DNA from: a virus | Length of the DNA: 61,909 nt | Reading direction: 5' to 3' (one strand) | IMG/VR virus record: IMGVR_UViG_3300034073_004033 | Location: 1 to 61,909 of that record | Shown here: piece by piece, positions 8,535-15,931 of the stretch | Numbering within the stretch: the stretch's first letter is position 1 | Layout: each line of letters opens with the position of its first letter | Position numbers and translations under genes: made by a program | The notes under the pieces: generated by a model | The model's database searches: none | What the model was told of the DNA's origin: nothing | What the model saw: only the letters and a program-made list of their open reading frames with translations

Positions 8535-8873
8535 TTATTGAATAGCTTTTGGTGTATGTTTTAAATGCCTTTTTTCTTTCCAATCTTTTGAATATTCTTT
8601 TTTAATTGGATCATTTTTAATTCCACCACGTTTTTCACTTAACTCTTTTGAAAGATCCATCATTTCACCGAAGGTTCCAGCTTTATTAGTTTTATCCATA
8701 AACGCTCGTTTTGAATATGGATCTATATTTGCATCAATACTGGCTTGCGGAACTACAAATTCACGATTCCATTTCAATCCATTTTCGTCTATATATACTT
8801 TTTCATCATTCATGTGAAAAAATATTTCACGAATTTCTTCGGTTTCTGGATGGCTAAATAAGTAATAAGGCAT
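8535..8873 (-). CDS. FmdB-like phage protein lacking the zinc cysteines
   Basis: The 112-residue protein starts MPYYLFSHPETEEIREIFF, like the FmdB-type putative regulatory proteins common in phages, followed by a middle part with WNREFVVPQASID and a C-terminal part DPYSKRAFMDKTNKAGTFGE-like, ending in a basic tail. FmdB proteins normally have a CxxC...CxxC zinc ribbon; here no cysteine remains, so zinc binding is lost. The family's function in phages is not established. It follows the 46-residue gene by 4 nt. Confidence 0.5.
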   Translation of the reverse strand: MPYYLFSHPETEEIREIFFHMNDEKVYIDENGLKWNREFVVPQASIDANIDPYSKRAFMDKTNKAGTFGEMMDLSKELSEKRGGIKNDPIKKEYSKDWKEKRHLKHTPKAIQ

Positions 8874-8877
8874 ATCC

Positions 8878-9018
8878 TTATTTTACTTGTTTTTTATTCA
8901 TTTTTCTAATCTGAGACGCTTTAGGAGACATTCTACGTAATTCTCCATTTGGCATGCGCATATATTCAGTACCATCTTTAAATTTAAGTTTTTCTCCAAT
9001 ATTTGTAATTGTATCCAT
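8878..9018 (-). CDS. Small basic hypothetical protein (46 aa)
   Basis: From an ATG at 9018 to a TAA at 8878-8880 the frame encodes 46 residues, starting MDTITNIGEKLKFKDGTEYM and ending in a basic segment (IRKMNKKQVK). It fits exactly between the GT4 gene, whose stop is at 9020, and the FmdB-like gene, which starts at 8873. The AAGGA at its 3-prime end may also serve the downstream start. There is no recognisable domain; the basic C-terminus could contact nucleic acid. Confidence 0.55.
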   Translation of the reverse strand: MDTITNIGEKLKFKDGTEYMRMPNGELRRMSPKASQIRKMNKKQVK

Positions 9019-9019
9019 A

Positions 9020-10108
9020 TTAAATATTTTTCATAATGTCTAAAATAGAATCAACCATTTTAGAATAAGTAAATTGTTCTTGTAATTTTAGACCTTGAAT
9101 ATTATTAGGATTTTCTTTATATCTTTTTTCAACTTTATCAAGACCGTCTAGAAAATCTTTTTCATTCCAATCGAAAATTTGACCCTGGTTAAATTCAAGA
9201 CCCTCTTTAAAAAAGATATTATCATAACAAGGTATTTTGCCATTTGGTTCGATAAGAACTGAATTTTCTGGCGTCATCCAATCTTTGTACGCATGAGCAT
9301 TTAATCCAAGACAATGCTTGCCAAGTGCTACCGTTTGAAATTCTGGAAGACCCCAGCCCTCTCCTCCACTCATGGCTAACACAATATCTGTATTATTTAA
9401 TAAATCATTATACATCTCGTTAGATGGCATATAATTTAAAAAATTAATATTAAAATAATTTTGACCACCAAGAGCTTGGCTAATAATTTGTGATTGAATT
9501 TGTGGCTCTAAGAAATGATTAAAAATAGCGCAATTTAAATTATAATTTGGATTATTTCCATATTTTTTTGCCCATAGAGCGATAGTTTTTAAATGTCTTT
9601 TTCTTTGTGGTTCTAATTTTCCAAAGAGTCCAAACTGAACTGCTTTAATATTGCGTTTCGTAGTTTGTTTAAAATGGGTATTATCAAAAGCTAGTGGGAT
9701 AAAATCAACATTATTTACTCCCATTGACTTGAATAATGAGACTGTATAATTACTAGAAAATAATACTTTTTCATTATTTTTAATAATATTTGTTTCTGTC
9801 TCCGTAGGAGAATCTACTTCATAAAATGAAAGTAAAACTTGTTTGTTCGAAAAGCTTTCTAAGCTACCATTTAGATGCCATAATTTAAATATAGGTACTG
9901 TTTTCTTGTGTTCTTTATAAGAAGAATTTATAGAATTTTGTATCCAAGAAACAAAATTATTATCTTGTTTTTGGGTGCTAATATCTATATTTCCAATAGG
10001 AAATAATCTAATATCTAGATTTCTTTGAAAAAGTTCTCTCAAAATAGAGAGTGAAACTTGTCCCAAAGATGTAGAATTTAATGGTAAATTAAATGCTAAT
10101 TTATTCAC
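9020..10108 (-). CDS. GT4-like glycosyltransferase
   Basis: The 362-residue protein has a GT-B layout. The N-terminal half starts KLAFNLPLNSTSLGQVS and includes LLSFYEVDSPTETE. The C-terminal half carries FGLFGKLEPQRKRH (the usual start of the nucleotide-sugar-binding half) and SGGEGWGLPEFQTVALGK, matching the G-E-G-x-G-L-P-x-x-E region of GT4 enzymes. It is distant from the GT4 at 1627 and the one at 12008, so it is not a recent duplicate. It lies 2 nt downstream of the SSB-like gene, an odd pairing with replication functions. Substrate unknown. Confidence 0.78.
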   Translation of the reverse strand: MNKLAFNLPLNSTSLGQVSLSILRELFQRNLDIRLFPIGNIDISTQKQDNNFVSWIQNSINSSYKEHKKTVPIFKLWHLNGSLESFSNKQVLLSFYEVDSPTETETNIIKNNEKVLFSSNYTVSLFKSMGVNNVDFIPLAFDNTHFKQTTKRNIKAVQFGLFGKLEPQRKRHLKTIALWAKKYGNNPNYNLNCAIFNHFLEPQIQSQIISQALGGQNYFNINFLNYMPSNEMYNDLLNNTDIVLAMSGGEGWGLPEFQTVALGKHCLGLNAHAYKDWMTPENSVLIEPNGKIPCYDNIFFKEGLEFNQGQIFDWNEKDFLDGLDKVEKRYKENPNNIQGLKLQEQFTYSKMVDSILDIMKNI

Positions 10109-10110
10109 AC

Positions 10111-10404
10111 TTAGAAAGGAATATCTTCAGTAGCTGGAGCTGATTTTGCTTCAGATTTTGGAGCGGCTTTAGTCGCTTCTTTTTTAACTGGAATATTTTC
10201 TTTTTTACTATTATTATCAAAATAAATTCGATAATCTGGTTGATTAGATCCTTCAGTTTTATATTTATTTTTGAAAACCATTACGCTAATTTCTTCACCA
10301 GATTTTGATTTGATTTTTCCAGTAAGGAATTGGTTACCAGTTTTAGAGGTTTTAATCCAAAAAGCGCCAGCTTCTTCGAGTTTAGTTTTATCATTATTAT
10401 CCAT
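10111..10404 (-). CDS. SSB-like protein with a DIPF tail
   Basis: The 97-residue protein has a compact beta-rich N-terminal part (GAFWIKTSKTGNQFLTGKI, then ISVMVFKNKY and PDYRIYF). This resembles the DUF736-like or small OB-type proteins seen in phages. A Lys/Ala/Pro-rich linker (about residues 72-91) follows, and the protein ends in ATEDIPF. An acidic residue followed by D-I-P-F is the partner-recruiting tip of bacterial SSB. The architecture of fold, flexible linker and acidic hydrophobic tip is what an ssDNA-binding protein would have. The call rests on architecture; no canonical SSB OB-fold motif is clear. The gene lies 2 nt after the sigma factor gene and is likely co-transcribed with it. 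Confidence 0.6.
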   Translation of the reverse strand: MDNNDKTKLEEAGAFWIKTSKTGNQFLTGKIKSKSGEEISVMVFKNKYKTEGSNQPDYRIYFDNNSKKENIPVKKEATKAAPKSEAKSAPATEDIPF

Positions 10405-10406
10405 AG

Positions 10407-10997
10407 TTATACCATAATATCATTAATTTCTAATGATGTCAATTTTTTTTTAGCGAATTCTATAAATTTATTATGCCAATTCAGAACTGTTTGCGGAGTT
10501 ACGTTTAAAATCTGAGCTATTTCTGAATAGTTTAAGATTCTTTCTTTATTATAAAAATAACGATAGTAAATCGCATTTTTAGTATTTGGGTCAGATATCT
10601 GATGAAATAAATCTATGATATTATTGATAGATTCTTTTTTATTTGAAAGATTTTCAAATTTATTAGAATTGTTAATAAAAAATTCTAAATGAGTATCTTC
10701 TGTTGGTACTAATTTTGAGTTTTTATTTTTAAAATTTAAGCAAAAAAATCTTACTTGATTTCCAAGCCATGTAGAAAACTTGCTTCCTTTTTTAGAATCA
10801 AAGGACTTTGCAGCATTAAAAATAATCCAGTATTTATTATCATTAAGTTCGTTAATATCTAAATTACAAGTACTACAATACTTTTTTCCAATATTGAATA
10901 TCATTCCACTATGCCGATTAACTAACTCTTTCAAACTTTCATTACATTGGTCATTAATTATTCTTTTTATTAAAGTTTCATCTTTTAATTTTCTCAT
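10407..10997 (-). CDS. Sigma-70-family RNA polymerase sigma factor
   Basis: From the ATG at 10997 the product is 196 residues; an in-frame TTG at 11003 is less likely. Residues 61-88 (NAAKSFDSKKGSKFSTWLGN and onward) match region 2.2-2.4 of sigma-70-family proteins. Residues about 155-178 (NYSEIAQILNVTPQTVLNWH) form a region-4 helix-turn-helix. It is small, like phage late sigma factors such as T4 gp55, and would redirect host RNA polymerase to phage promoters. The GTGTAA element before several structural operons is a candidate target, by inference. Its own promoter is sigma-70-like and nearly leaderless. Confidence 0.85.
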   Translation of the reverse strand: MRKLKDETLIKRIINDQCNESLKELVNRHSGMIFNIGKKYCSTCNLDINELNDNKYWIIFNAAKSFDSKKGSKFSTWLGNQVRFFCLNFKNKNSKLVPTEDTHLEFFINNSNKFENLSNKKESINNIIDLFHQISDPNTKNAIYYRYFYNKERILNYSEIAQILNVTPQTVLNWHNKFIEFAKKKLTSLEINDIMV

Positions 10998-11004
10998 TAT
11001 CAAT

Positions 11005-11033
11005 CATATAACAAATATTAATTTTAAAGTCAA
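11005..11033 (-). promoter_or_regulatory. Sigma-70-like promoter for the sigma factor gene
   Basis: On the minus strand TTGACT (11028-11033) and TATATG (11005-11010) are spaced by 17 nt. The ATG at 10997 begins 7 nt after the -10 box, so transcription should start at or beside the start codon, giving a leaderless mRNA. There is no Shine-Dalgarno sequence. Host polymerase could recognise it, consistent with early expression. Confidence 0.6.
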
Positions 11034-11093
11034 ATAAAAAAATTAGATTTTTTAAAAAATCATAATATTATCTTTGTGAGCAAAGCGAACAAA

Positions 11094-11120
11094 TCGAAGC
11101 CGAACGAAGTGAGGTTTCGA
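11094..11120 (+). other. Short hairpin in the divergent intergenic region
   Basis: An 8-bp stem (tcgaagcc with ggtttcga, one G-U pair) closes an 11-nt loop. The surrounding 11077-11120 is much richer in G and C than the flanks and contains gagc/gaac/gaag-type imperfect repeats. The G-U pair favours the plus-strand RNA, which would place it in the leader of the plus-strand block. No T tract follows, so it is not a typical terminator. Confidence 0.4.
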
Positions 11121-11158
11121 AAAAGAAATGTTCCTTTACTTTAACTTTTTTTAAAGTA

Positions 11159-11557
11159 ATGTCAAGTTTATTTTTAATTTTACTCTGTTGTTTGGGCGCA
11201 TTAATTATACATTTATGGTTTTATTCTGATTTTTTTGCTTATTATGCTAAGTCTATAAGATTTTTTATCCCTAAAAAAATATATTCATGGCTTTTAATTA
11301 ACGAATATTTAGAAAATCAAGATCCGAATTTATTTTTTGATAGTTACATTGAGTATTTATTTGTCAAAAGATCTTTTACAAAATCTTTTAAAATACAATT
11401 TTTCTTAAAATTATTTTCTTGTATAACATGTTTTACAGTATGGGCTTCAATAATTATTTCTTTAATATATGGTAGTTTATTATACGTGGGTTTAGTATTC
11501 ATTATTTTAAGAATATTAGATTTTATTCTTAGATACATATTAAAAAAAGCTATATAA
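11159..11557 (+). CDS. Small integral membrane protein, DUF1360-like
   Basis: The 132-residue protein has an N-terminal hydrophobic segment (residues about 3-22, LFLILLCCLGALIIHLWFY) and two further membrane spans near 82-104 and 104-124. Between them lies KLFSCITCFTVWASI, resembling the C-x-x-C-x-x-x-W signature of DUF1360-type membrane proteins that recur in phages. The function of that family is unknown. It is the first gene of the plus-strand block and lies 6 nt before the next gene. No clear Shine-Dalgarno sequence precedes its ATG. Confidence 0.6.
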   Translation: MSSLFLILLCCLGALIIHLWFYSDFFAYYAKSIRFFIPKKIYSWLLINEYLENQDPNLFFDSYIEYLFVKRSFTKSFKIQFFLKLFSCITCFTVWASIIISLIYGSLLYVGLVFIILRILDFILRYILKKAI

Positions 11558-11563
11558 TGAATT

Positions 11564-11998
11564 ATGAAAAAATTAGATTTTTGCAAACCTACTAAATCTG
11601 TAACTGGAGCATGGATTACTTTTGGATTAACTAAAGATCAAGAAGACCAAAAAAAGAATGGTTTTTATGTTAACGCTATTAGGCAAGCTGGATGGAATGA
11701 CGAAACTAAAAATGGAACATTTAAAGAAAATGTCAATAATCCTGAAAAACATAAAAGAATTAAGCTTAGTGAAAATGATATTGCTGAAATGCTTCTTGTT
11801 TTACAATCTAACGGTTCAAAAAAATGGTCTACAGTCCATGCTGGTAAAACACCTATTTTTGTAGAACCTTTTATAAAAGAAGAAAAACATCTTGGATATT
11901 TAATTAAGCTTGGTGGTATTGGTATTGCTTTAAATTTTGCAGAAACCCTTCGTCTTCAAGAATATTTAAAATTGACATTACAACAAATGTATTTATAA
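11564..11998 (+). CDS. Hypothetical protein, possible nucleic-acid-binding beta protein
   Basis: The 144-residue protein begins MKKLDFCKPTKSVTGAWITF, contains NGFYVNAIRQAGWND and an acidic, lysine-rich middle, then HAGKTPIFVEPFIKE and LGYLIKLGGIGIALNFAETL before a final helix. The pattern of beta strands ending in an amphipathic helix is reminiscent of PC4/Whirly-like ssDNA-binding proteins of phages, but no signature is decisive. TATAAT lies 5 nt before the ATG at 11564, without a good -35 box. Confidence 0.6.
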   Translation: MKKLDFCKPTKSVTGAWITFGLTKDQEDQKKNGFYVNAIRQAGWNDETKNGTFKENVNNPEKHKRIKLSENDIAEMLLVLQSNGSKKWSTVHAGKTPIFVEPFIKEEKHLGYLIKLGGIGIALNFAETLRLQEYLKLTLQQMYL

Positions 11999-11999
11999 T
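11972..11999 (+). promoter_or_regulatory. Consensus sigma-70-like promoter, near-leaderless
   Basis: A perfect TTGACA (11972-11977) and a perfect TATAAT (11994-11999) are separated by 16 nt. The ATG of the glycosyltransferase gene follows 8 nt later at 12008. The boxes lie within the last codons of the preceding gene. Transcription would begin at about the start codon. This is the best host-type promoter seen in the window. Confidence 0.65.
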
Positions 12000-12007
12000 A
12001 CATTAAT

Positions 12008-13927
12008 ATGCGTAAAAAAAGAGTCTTATTTTTAACAGATTACGCTGGAGCTTTTACTGGTTTTGGTAAACAATGTAAATTATTGTTAACTTATTTATAT
12101 AAAACTGGTAAGTATGAAATTTTGAATGCAGCGCAAGGTACTCCAAAACATGGACCTCATACACAAAAATACCCTTGGCAAACAATCGGTGTCCTTCCAG
12201 ATGATCCTCAAAAAATTCAACAAATAAATCAAGATCCAAATCTCGCAAGAAATGCTGCATATGGAGCCTTAGAAATTAATAATATTGTCAATAGTTTTAA
12301 ACCAGATGTGGTCTTTTCAATTAATGATACATGGGGATCCCAATTTGTTATTGATATGCCATTTTTTAAAAAGATTCCGACAGTATGCTGGAATACCTTT
12401 GATTCATTACCTTTACTCCCAGATACAATAGATAAAGCTAATAAAATCACTAATTATTGGACTTGGAGTGATTTTGCAAGAAAAGAATTCCATAAACTTG
12501 GTTTTAGTCATGTCAAAAATCAATACCCTTTAGTCAATACAAATAATTTCTATAAATTACCAGATAGCAAAATAGCAGAAATTAAAGCTAGATTTGGGTT
12601 ACCACAAGATGCTTTTATTATTGGTTTCGTTTTTAGAAATCAACTACGTAAATTAGTCAATACTCAAATTGAAGCGTATTCTCTTTTTAAAAAACATAAT
12701 CCAGAAATAAAAAATACATTTTTATATACACATACTCATTATGGAGAAGGATGGGATATTCATCGTTTGTGTCAACAGTATGGAGTAGATCCTAGAGAAG
12801 TCCTTTGTACGTATGTTTGCAAAGAAACTCGTCAATACTTTATCGCTCCATTTCATGGTCAAGATATTGAAAATCCAATTACTAAAAGAAAAACATTAGT
12901 AACCGCCAATGTTGGTGTGGGGGTCACAGATGAGCAGTTAAACGAAATATATAATATATTTTCTCTTTATTCTCACCCAGCTACATCTGGCGCTTGTGAG
13001 TTACCGTGTGTAGAAGCAGCTTTAACAGAAAAAATAATCACAACTTGTCCATATTCATTTGGTGAAGATATTATTGAGTATAATAAAGGAAGCATCGCAA
13101 TGAAGTTTACGTTTTATACAGAACATGGAACTCAATTCTTAAAATCACAACCGTCTCCATATGAACTTTCTAAGATCTTCAAAAAAGTATATGAAATGAA
13201 GCCACAAGTCAAATATAAAATGGAACAAGATTCTAGAAAATGGGCTTTAGATAATTATGCGATTGAAGTAAATGGAAAAAAAATTGAAGAATTTATTGAC
13301 GCGCAGGAGTTACTAAACGACGAAGATTTTAATTTTAATCTAGTTTCTAATAATAATCCAAATCCAGATGCAAAAGTAGAAGATCATTCAGATGACAAAG
13401 AATGGGTCAAATCTTTATATAAATTGATTTTAGACAGAGACGTATCTGATCAAGACGAAGGATTAATCCATTGGCTACAAAAAATTGAACAAAAAGTGCC
13501 AAAAGATCAAATAGAAAACTATTTTAGACAAGTTGCGAAAGAGGAGTTATCAAAAAATACTCCGATTAATTTTGAAGATCTTTTAGATAAAGATGATTTT
13601 GGTCGAAGAGGTTTAATTGTTATGCCAGAAAGTATTGGAGATGTATTTATGGTAACAAGTCTTTTTGAATCTTTTAAAGAGGTTTACCCAAATTATAATT
13701 TATATGTAGCAACAAAACAAGAATATTTTGATATATTGATCGGAAATCCACATATTCATAGAATTATTCCATACATACCCCAAATGGATAATTTATTATG
13801 GTTAGAAGGTGCTGGCGATCATAAAGGCTTTTTTGAAGTTGCTTTTCTTCCACATATCGGAACGCAAAGAATACTTAATTATTTACATAATGGTAAAGAT
13901 ATTATTCAATTTGAAATAAATAAATAA
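12008..13927 (+). CDS. GT4 glycosyltransferase fused to DUF4214 and an N-terminal half of a GT9 glycosyltransferase
   Basis: The 639-residue protein has three parts. Residues 1 to about 435 form a GT4-like GT-B enzyme, starting KKRVLFLTDYAGAFTGFG, with FIIGFVFRNQLRKL opening the second half and YSHPATSGACELPCVEAALT in the donor-binding region. Around 466-490, WVKSLYKLILDRDVSDQDEG resembles DUF4214, a module often found with extracellular or glycosylated proteins. From about 531, RRGLIVMPESIGDVFMVTSL and NPHIHRIIPY match the acceptor half of heptosyltransferase-type GT9 enzymes. The donor half is not here but opens the next gene, one nucleotide after this stop. The protein thus combines two transferases, one of them completed in trans. 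Confidence 0.75.
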   Translation: MRKKRVLFLTDYAGAFTGFGKQCKLLLTYLYKTGKYEILNAAQGTPKHGPHTQKYPWQTIGVLPDDPQKIQQINQDPNLARNAAYGALEINNIVNSFKPDVVFSINDTWGSQFVIDMPFFKKIPTVCWNTFDSLPLLPDTIDKANKITNYWTWSDFARKEFHKLGFSHVKNQYPLVNTNNFYKLPDSKIAEIKARFGLPQDAFIIGFVFRNQLRKLVNTQIEAYSLFKKHNPEIKNTFLYTHTHYGEGWDIHRLCQQYGVDPREVLCTYVCKETRQYFIAPFHGQDIENPITKRKTLVTANVGVGVTDEQLNEIYNIFSLYSHPATSGACELPCVEAALTEKIITTCPYSFGEDIIEYNKGSIAMKFTFYTEHGTQFLKSQPSPYELSKIFKKVYEMKPQVKYKMEQDSRKWALDNYAIEVNGKKIEEFIDAQELLNDEDFNFNLVSNNNPNPDAKVEDHSDDKEWVKSLYKLILDRDVSDQDEGLIHWLQKIEQKVPKDQIENYFRQVAKEELSKNTPINFEDLLDKDDFGRRGLIVMPESIGDVFMVTSLFESFKEVYPNYNLYVATKQEYFDILIGNPHIHRIIPYIPQMDNLLWLEGAGDHKGFFEVAFLPHIGTQRILNYLHNGKDIIQFEINK

Positions 13928-13928
13928 A

Positions 13929-15134
13929 ATGCATATATTAGAACAATACGCTTTAAATTGTGGTCTTAAAATTGGCAAACCATATATTCACGAGAAATAT
14001 TTTCCATTGCCATTTGAAAAGTATATTACATTCAACCCATTTGGAAAATTTAATTCTAGAAAATATTCTTACTGGCAAGATGTTATAGATTTAATATTTC
14101 CTATTTTATCTAAAGAAAATATTGGAATTGTTCAAATTGGTGGTCAAAATGAAATTGCCTATCAAAATTGTACTCCCTTAATGGGTCAAACAAATTTTAA
14201 TCAAACAGCATATATTATTAATAATTCTTTACTTCATTTTGGTGTTGATAGTTTTCCTATACATATGGCATCTTATTTTGATAAAAAAATTGTAGCTTTA
14301 TATTGTAATATGTACGCCCAACAATCTAAGCCTTATTGGTCAAGCCCTGAAAATATAAAATTAATACAGGCAGATCTTAATGGTAAAAAGCCGTCATATG
14401 CAGCAGAAGAAAATCCTAAAACAATTGATAATATTAAACCAGAAGAAATTGCTTCTTCAATCTTAAGTCTTCTTGGACTTGATAAAACAATTAATCAAAA
14501 AACAATTTTTATTGGAAATAAATACGGTGCTTTATTATTAGAAGCTATCCCGTCTGTAATCTTGCCTCCAAATTTATTTCCAAATTTAATTTTAAATATT
14601 AGGTATGATTATATAAATGATATAAAAGAAGACGATTATATTTGTACTTTAAATAATTTAAATATAAGAAATTGTTCTATTATTACAGATAAAGTTATAG
14701 ATATTGAAAAATTAGTACAATTAAAAGATAAAATTACTAATTTGATTTACGATATTAGTTTTAATAATGTTAACACTACTTTTATAAATAAAGTTAAGTC
14801 ATTGGGAATCAAAATTGATTTAATTTTTCAAAAATCGGATGAAAATAATGAAACAATTTTAAACAATAAAAAGTTAGAACTTTTAGAGTATCAAGAACAA
14901 ATTAATATTATAGAAAATAATTTAAATATTGATTTAATTAAAGATAGCAAATACTACAAAAGTAAAAAACTTTTATTTGCAAATAATAATGTTTATCTAA
15001 GTAAAGCTGCTTATATAGAAAATAAACCTATAGAATTGACTGGCGATATAAATGTTTATCAAAAATTATCAGAAATTAACAATTTAAAATTACTTGTTAA
15101 AAATGACGCTGAATATTGTTTATTTTTTAAATAA
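13929..15134 (+). CDS. C-terminal (donor-binding) half of a GT9 glycosyltransferase plus unknown domain
   Basis: The 401-residue protein starts MHILEQYALNCGLKIG, then has YITFNPFGKFNSRKYSYW, GIVQIGGQNE, and LLHFGVDSFPIHMASYFDKK followed by IVALYCNMY. This order (G-G-x-x-E, then D-S-x-x-x-H-x-A) is that of the C-terminal half of heptosyltransferase-like GT9 enzymes. The N-terminal half lies at the end of the preceding gene, in another frame, with TAA-A-ATG between them. From about residue 195 onward there is an AT-rich, Asn/Ile/Lys-rich region with no recognised domain. The two genes are presumably co-translated by termination-reinitiation. Confidence 0.7.
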   Translation: MHILEQYALNCGLKIGKPYIHEKYFPLPFEKYITFNPFGKFNSRKYSYWQDVIDLIFPILSKENIGIVQIGGQNEIAYQNCTPLMGQTNFNQTAYIINNSLLHFGVDSFPIHMASYFDKKIVALYCNMYAQQSKPYWSSPENIKLIQADLNGKKPSYAAEENPKTIDNIKPEEIASSILSLLGLDKTINQKTIFIGNKYGALLLEAIPSVILPPNLFPNLILNIRYDYINDIKEDDYICTLNNLNIRNCSIITDKVIDIEKLVQLKDKITNLIYDISFNNVNTTFINKVKSLGIKIDLIFQKSDENNETILNNKKLELLEYQEQINIIENNLNIDLIKDSKYYKSKKLLFANNNVYLSKAAYIENKPIELTGDINVYQKLSEINNLKLLVKNDAEYCLFFK

Positions 15135-15137
15135 TGT

Positions 15138-15168
15138 TTGACATATAGATCAAATTTTGCAATACTAT
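15138..15168 (+). promoter_or_regulatory. Sigma-70-like promoter for the Rad52-like gene
   Basis: A perfect TTGACA (15138-15143) lies in the 38-nt gap. A -10 element is either AATACT (15161-15166, 17-nt spacer) or TACTAT (15163-15168, 19-nt spacer). The ATG at 15173 follows within 4 to 6 nt, so the mRNA would be leaderless. No ribosome-binding site is seen. Confidence 0.55.
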
Positions 15169-15172
15169 TTAA

Positions 15173-15931
15173 ATGTCAGATAAAATTGTATATCGTTATA
15201 AAAATCAAGTCAGTAATTTTAAAAGAGACGTGAACGGTCTTTTAGAGTGCGTAGATTATATTTTTAATCCAGATAATACAATCAACTGGAGAGCGATGAT
15301 CAATAAAGAACATCTTGTTCCGAATCGTGATGCTTTTAAAAATCAAAAAGATATTAATTTAAAAGAAGTAGATGTATCTACATTAGCAGATAATCAATTG
15401 CTTATTCTTCTCGCTGGAATCAAAGAACTCGCCCAAATTAGAGGTTATAAAAATGTATCTTATGATGTCATTCAAGCACAGCCAGATTATGTAGCAGTTA
15501 AATGTACAATTGATTGGCTTCCAAATTATGAAACAAATATGGAGCAAGTTTCATTTTCAGCCCTGGCTGATGCTCATTTAGATAATACAAAAGATTTTGC
15601 TAAAAATTTCTTAATGGCCATAGCTGAAAACAGGGCTTTTATTCGTACCGTTCGTAGTTTTCTTAAAATTAATATTGTTGGTAATGATGAAATGGGTAAA
15701 ACAACACATGTTGATGTAGATTTAGAGCCTAATACTTCAATAACACAACCCGTAGCTCTTTTAGAAAAAACTATGGAAGAATATGCCATTTCTTTTGAAC
15801 AGATCAAGGATAGAGCTATCCAGAAAAAAATGGAAGGTGCCGAAAATTGGTCTAGTATAAAAGATATATCTCCGTTATCGATGTTTACAATTATTAGCGG
15901 AATTAAAAATAAAAATAAAAAATCTATGTAA
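15173..15931 (+). CDS. Rad52-like single-strand annealing protein (putative)
   Basis: The 252-residue protein contains AENRAFIRTVRSFLKINIVG at residues 151-170, resembling the A-x-x-R-A-x-x-R-x-x-R helix that is a hallmark of Rad52/Sak-type annealing proteins. It is preceded by beta-rich segments (YVAVKCTIDWLP, EQVSFSALADAH). Such proteins anneal complementary ssDNA coated by SSB and help recombination-dependent replication. The family call is by eye and moderate. It has its own promoter-like site. Its 3-prime end overlaps the convergent minus-strand gene by 8 nt, with no terminator visible between them. Confidence 0.5.
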   Translation: MSDKIVYRYKNQVSNFKRDVNGLLECVDYIFNPDNTINWRAMINKEHLVPNRDAFKNQKDINLKEVDVSTLADNQLLILLAGIKELAQIRGYKNVSYDVIQAQPDYVAVKCTIDWLPNYETNMEQVSFSALADAHLDNTKDFAKNFLMAIAENRAFIRTVRSFLKINIVGNDEMGKTTHVDVDLEPNTSITQPVALLEKTMEEYAISFEQIKDRAIQKKMEGAENWSSIKDISPLSMFTIISGIKNKNKKSM

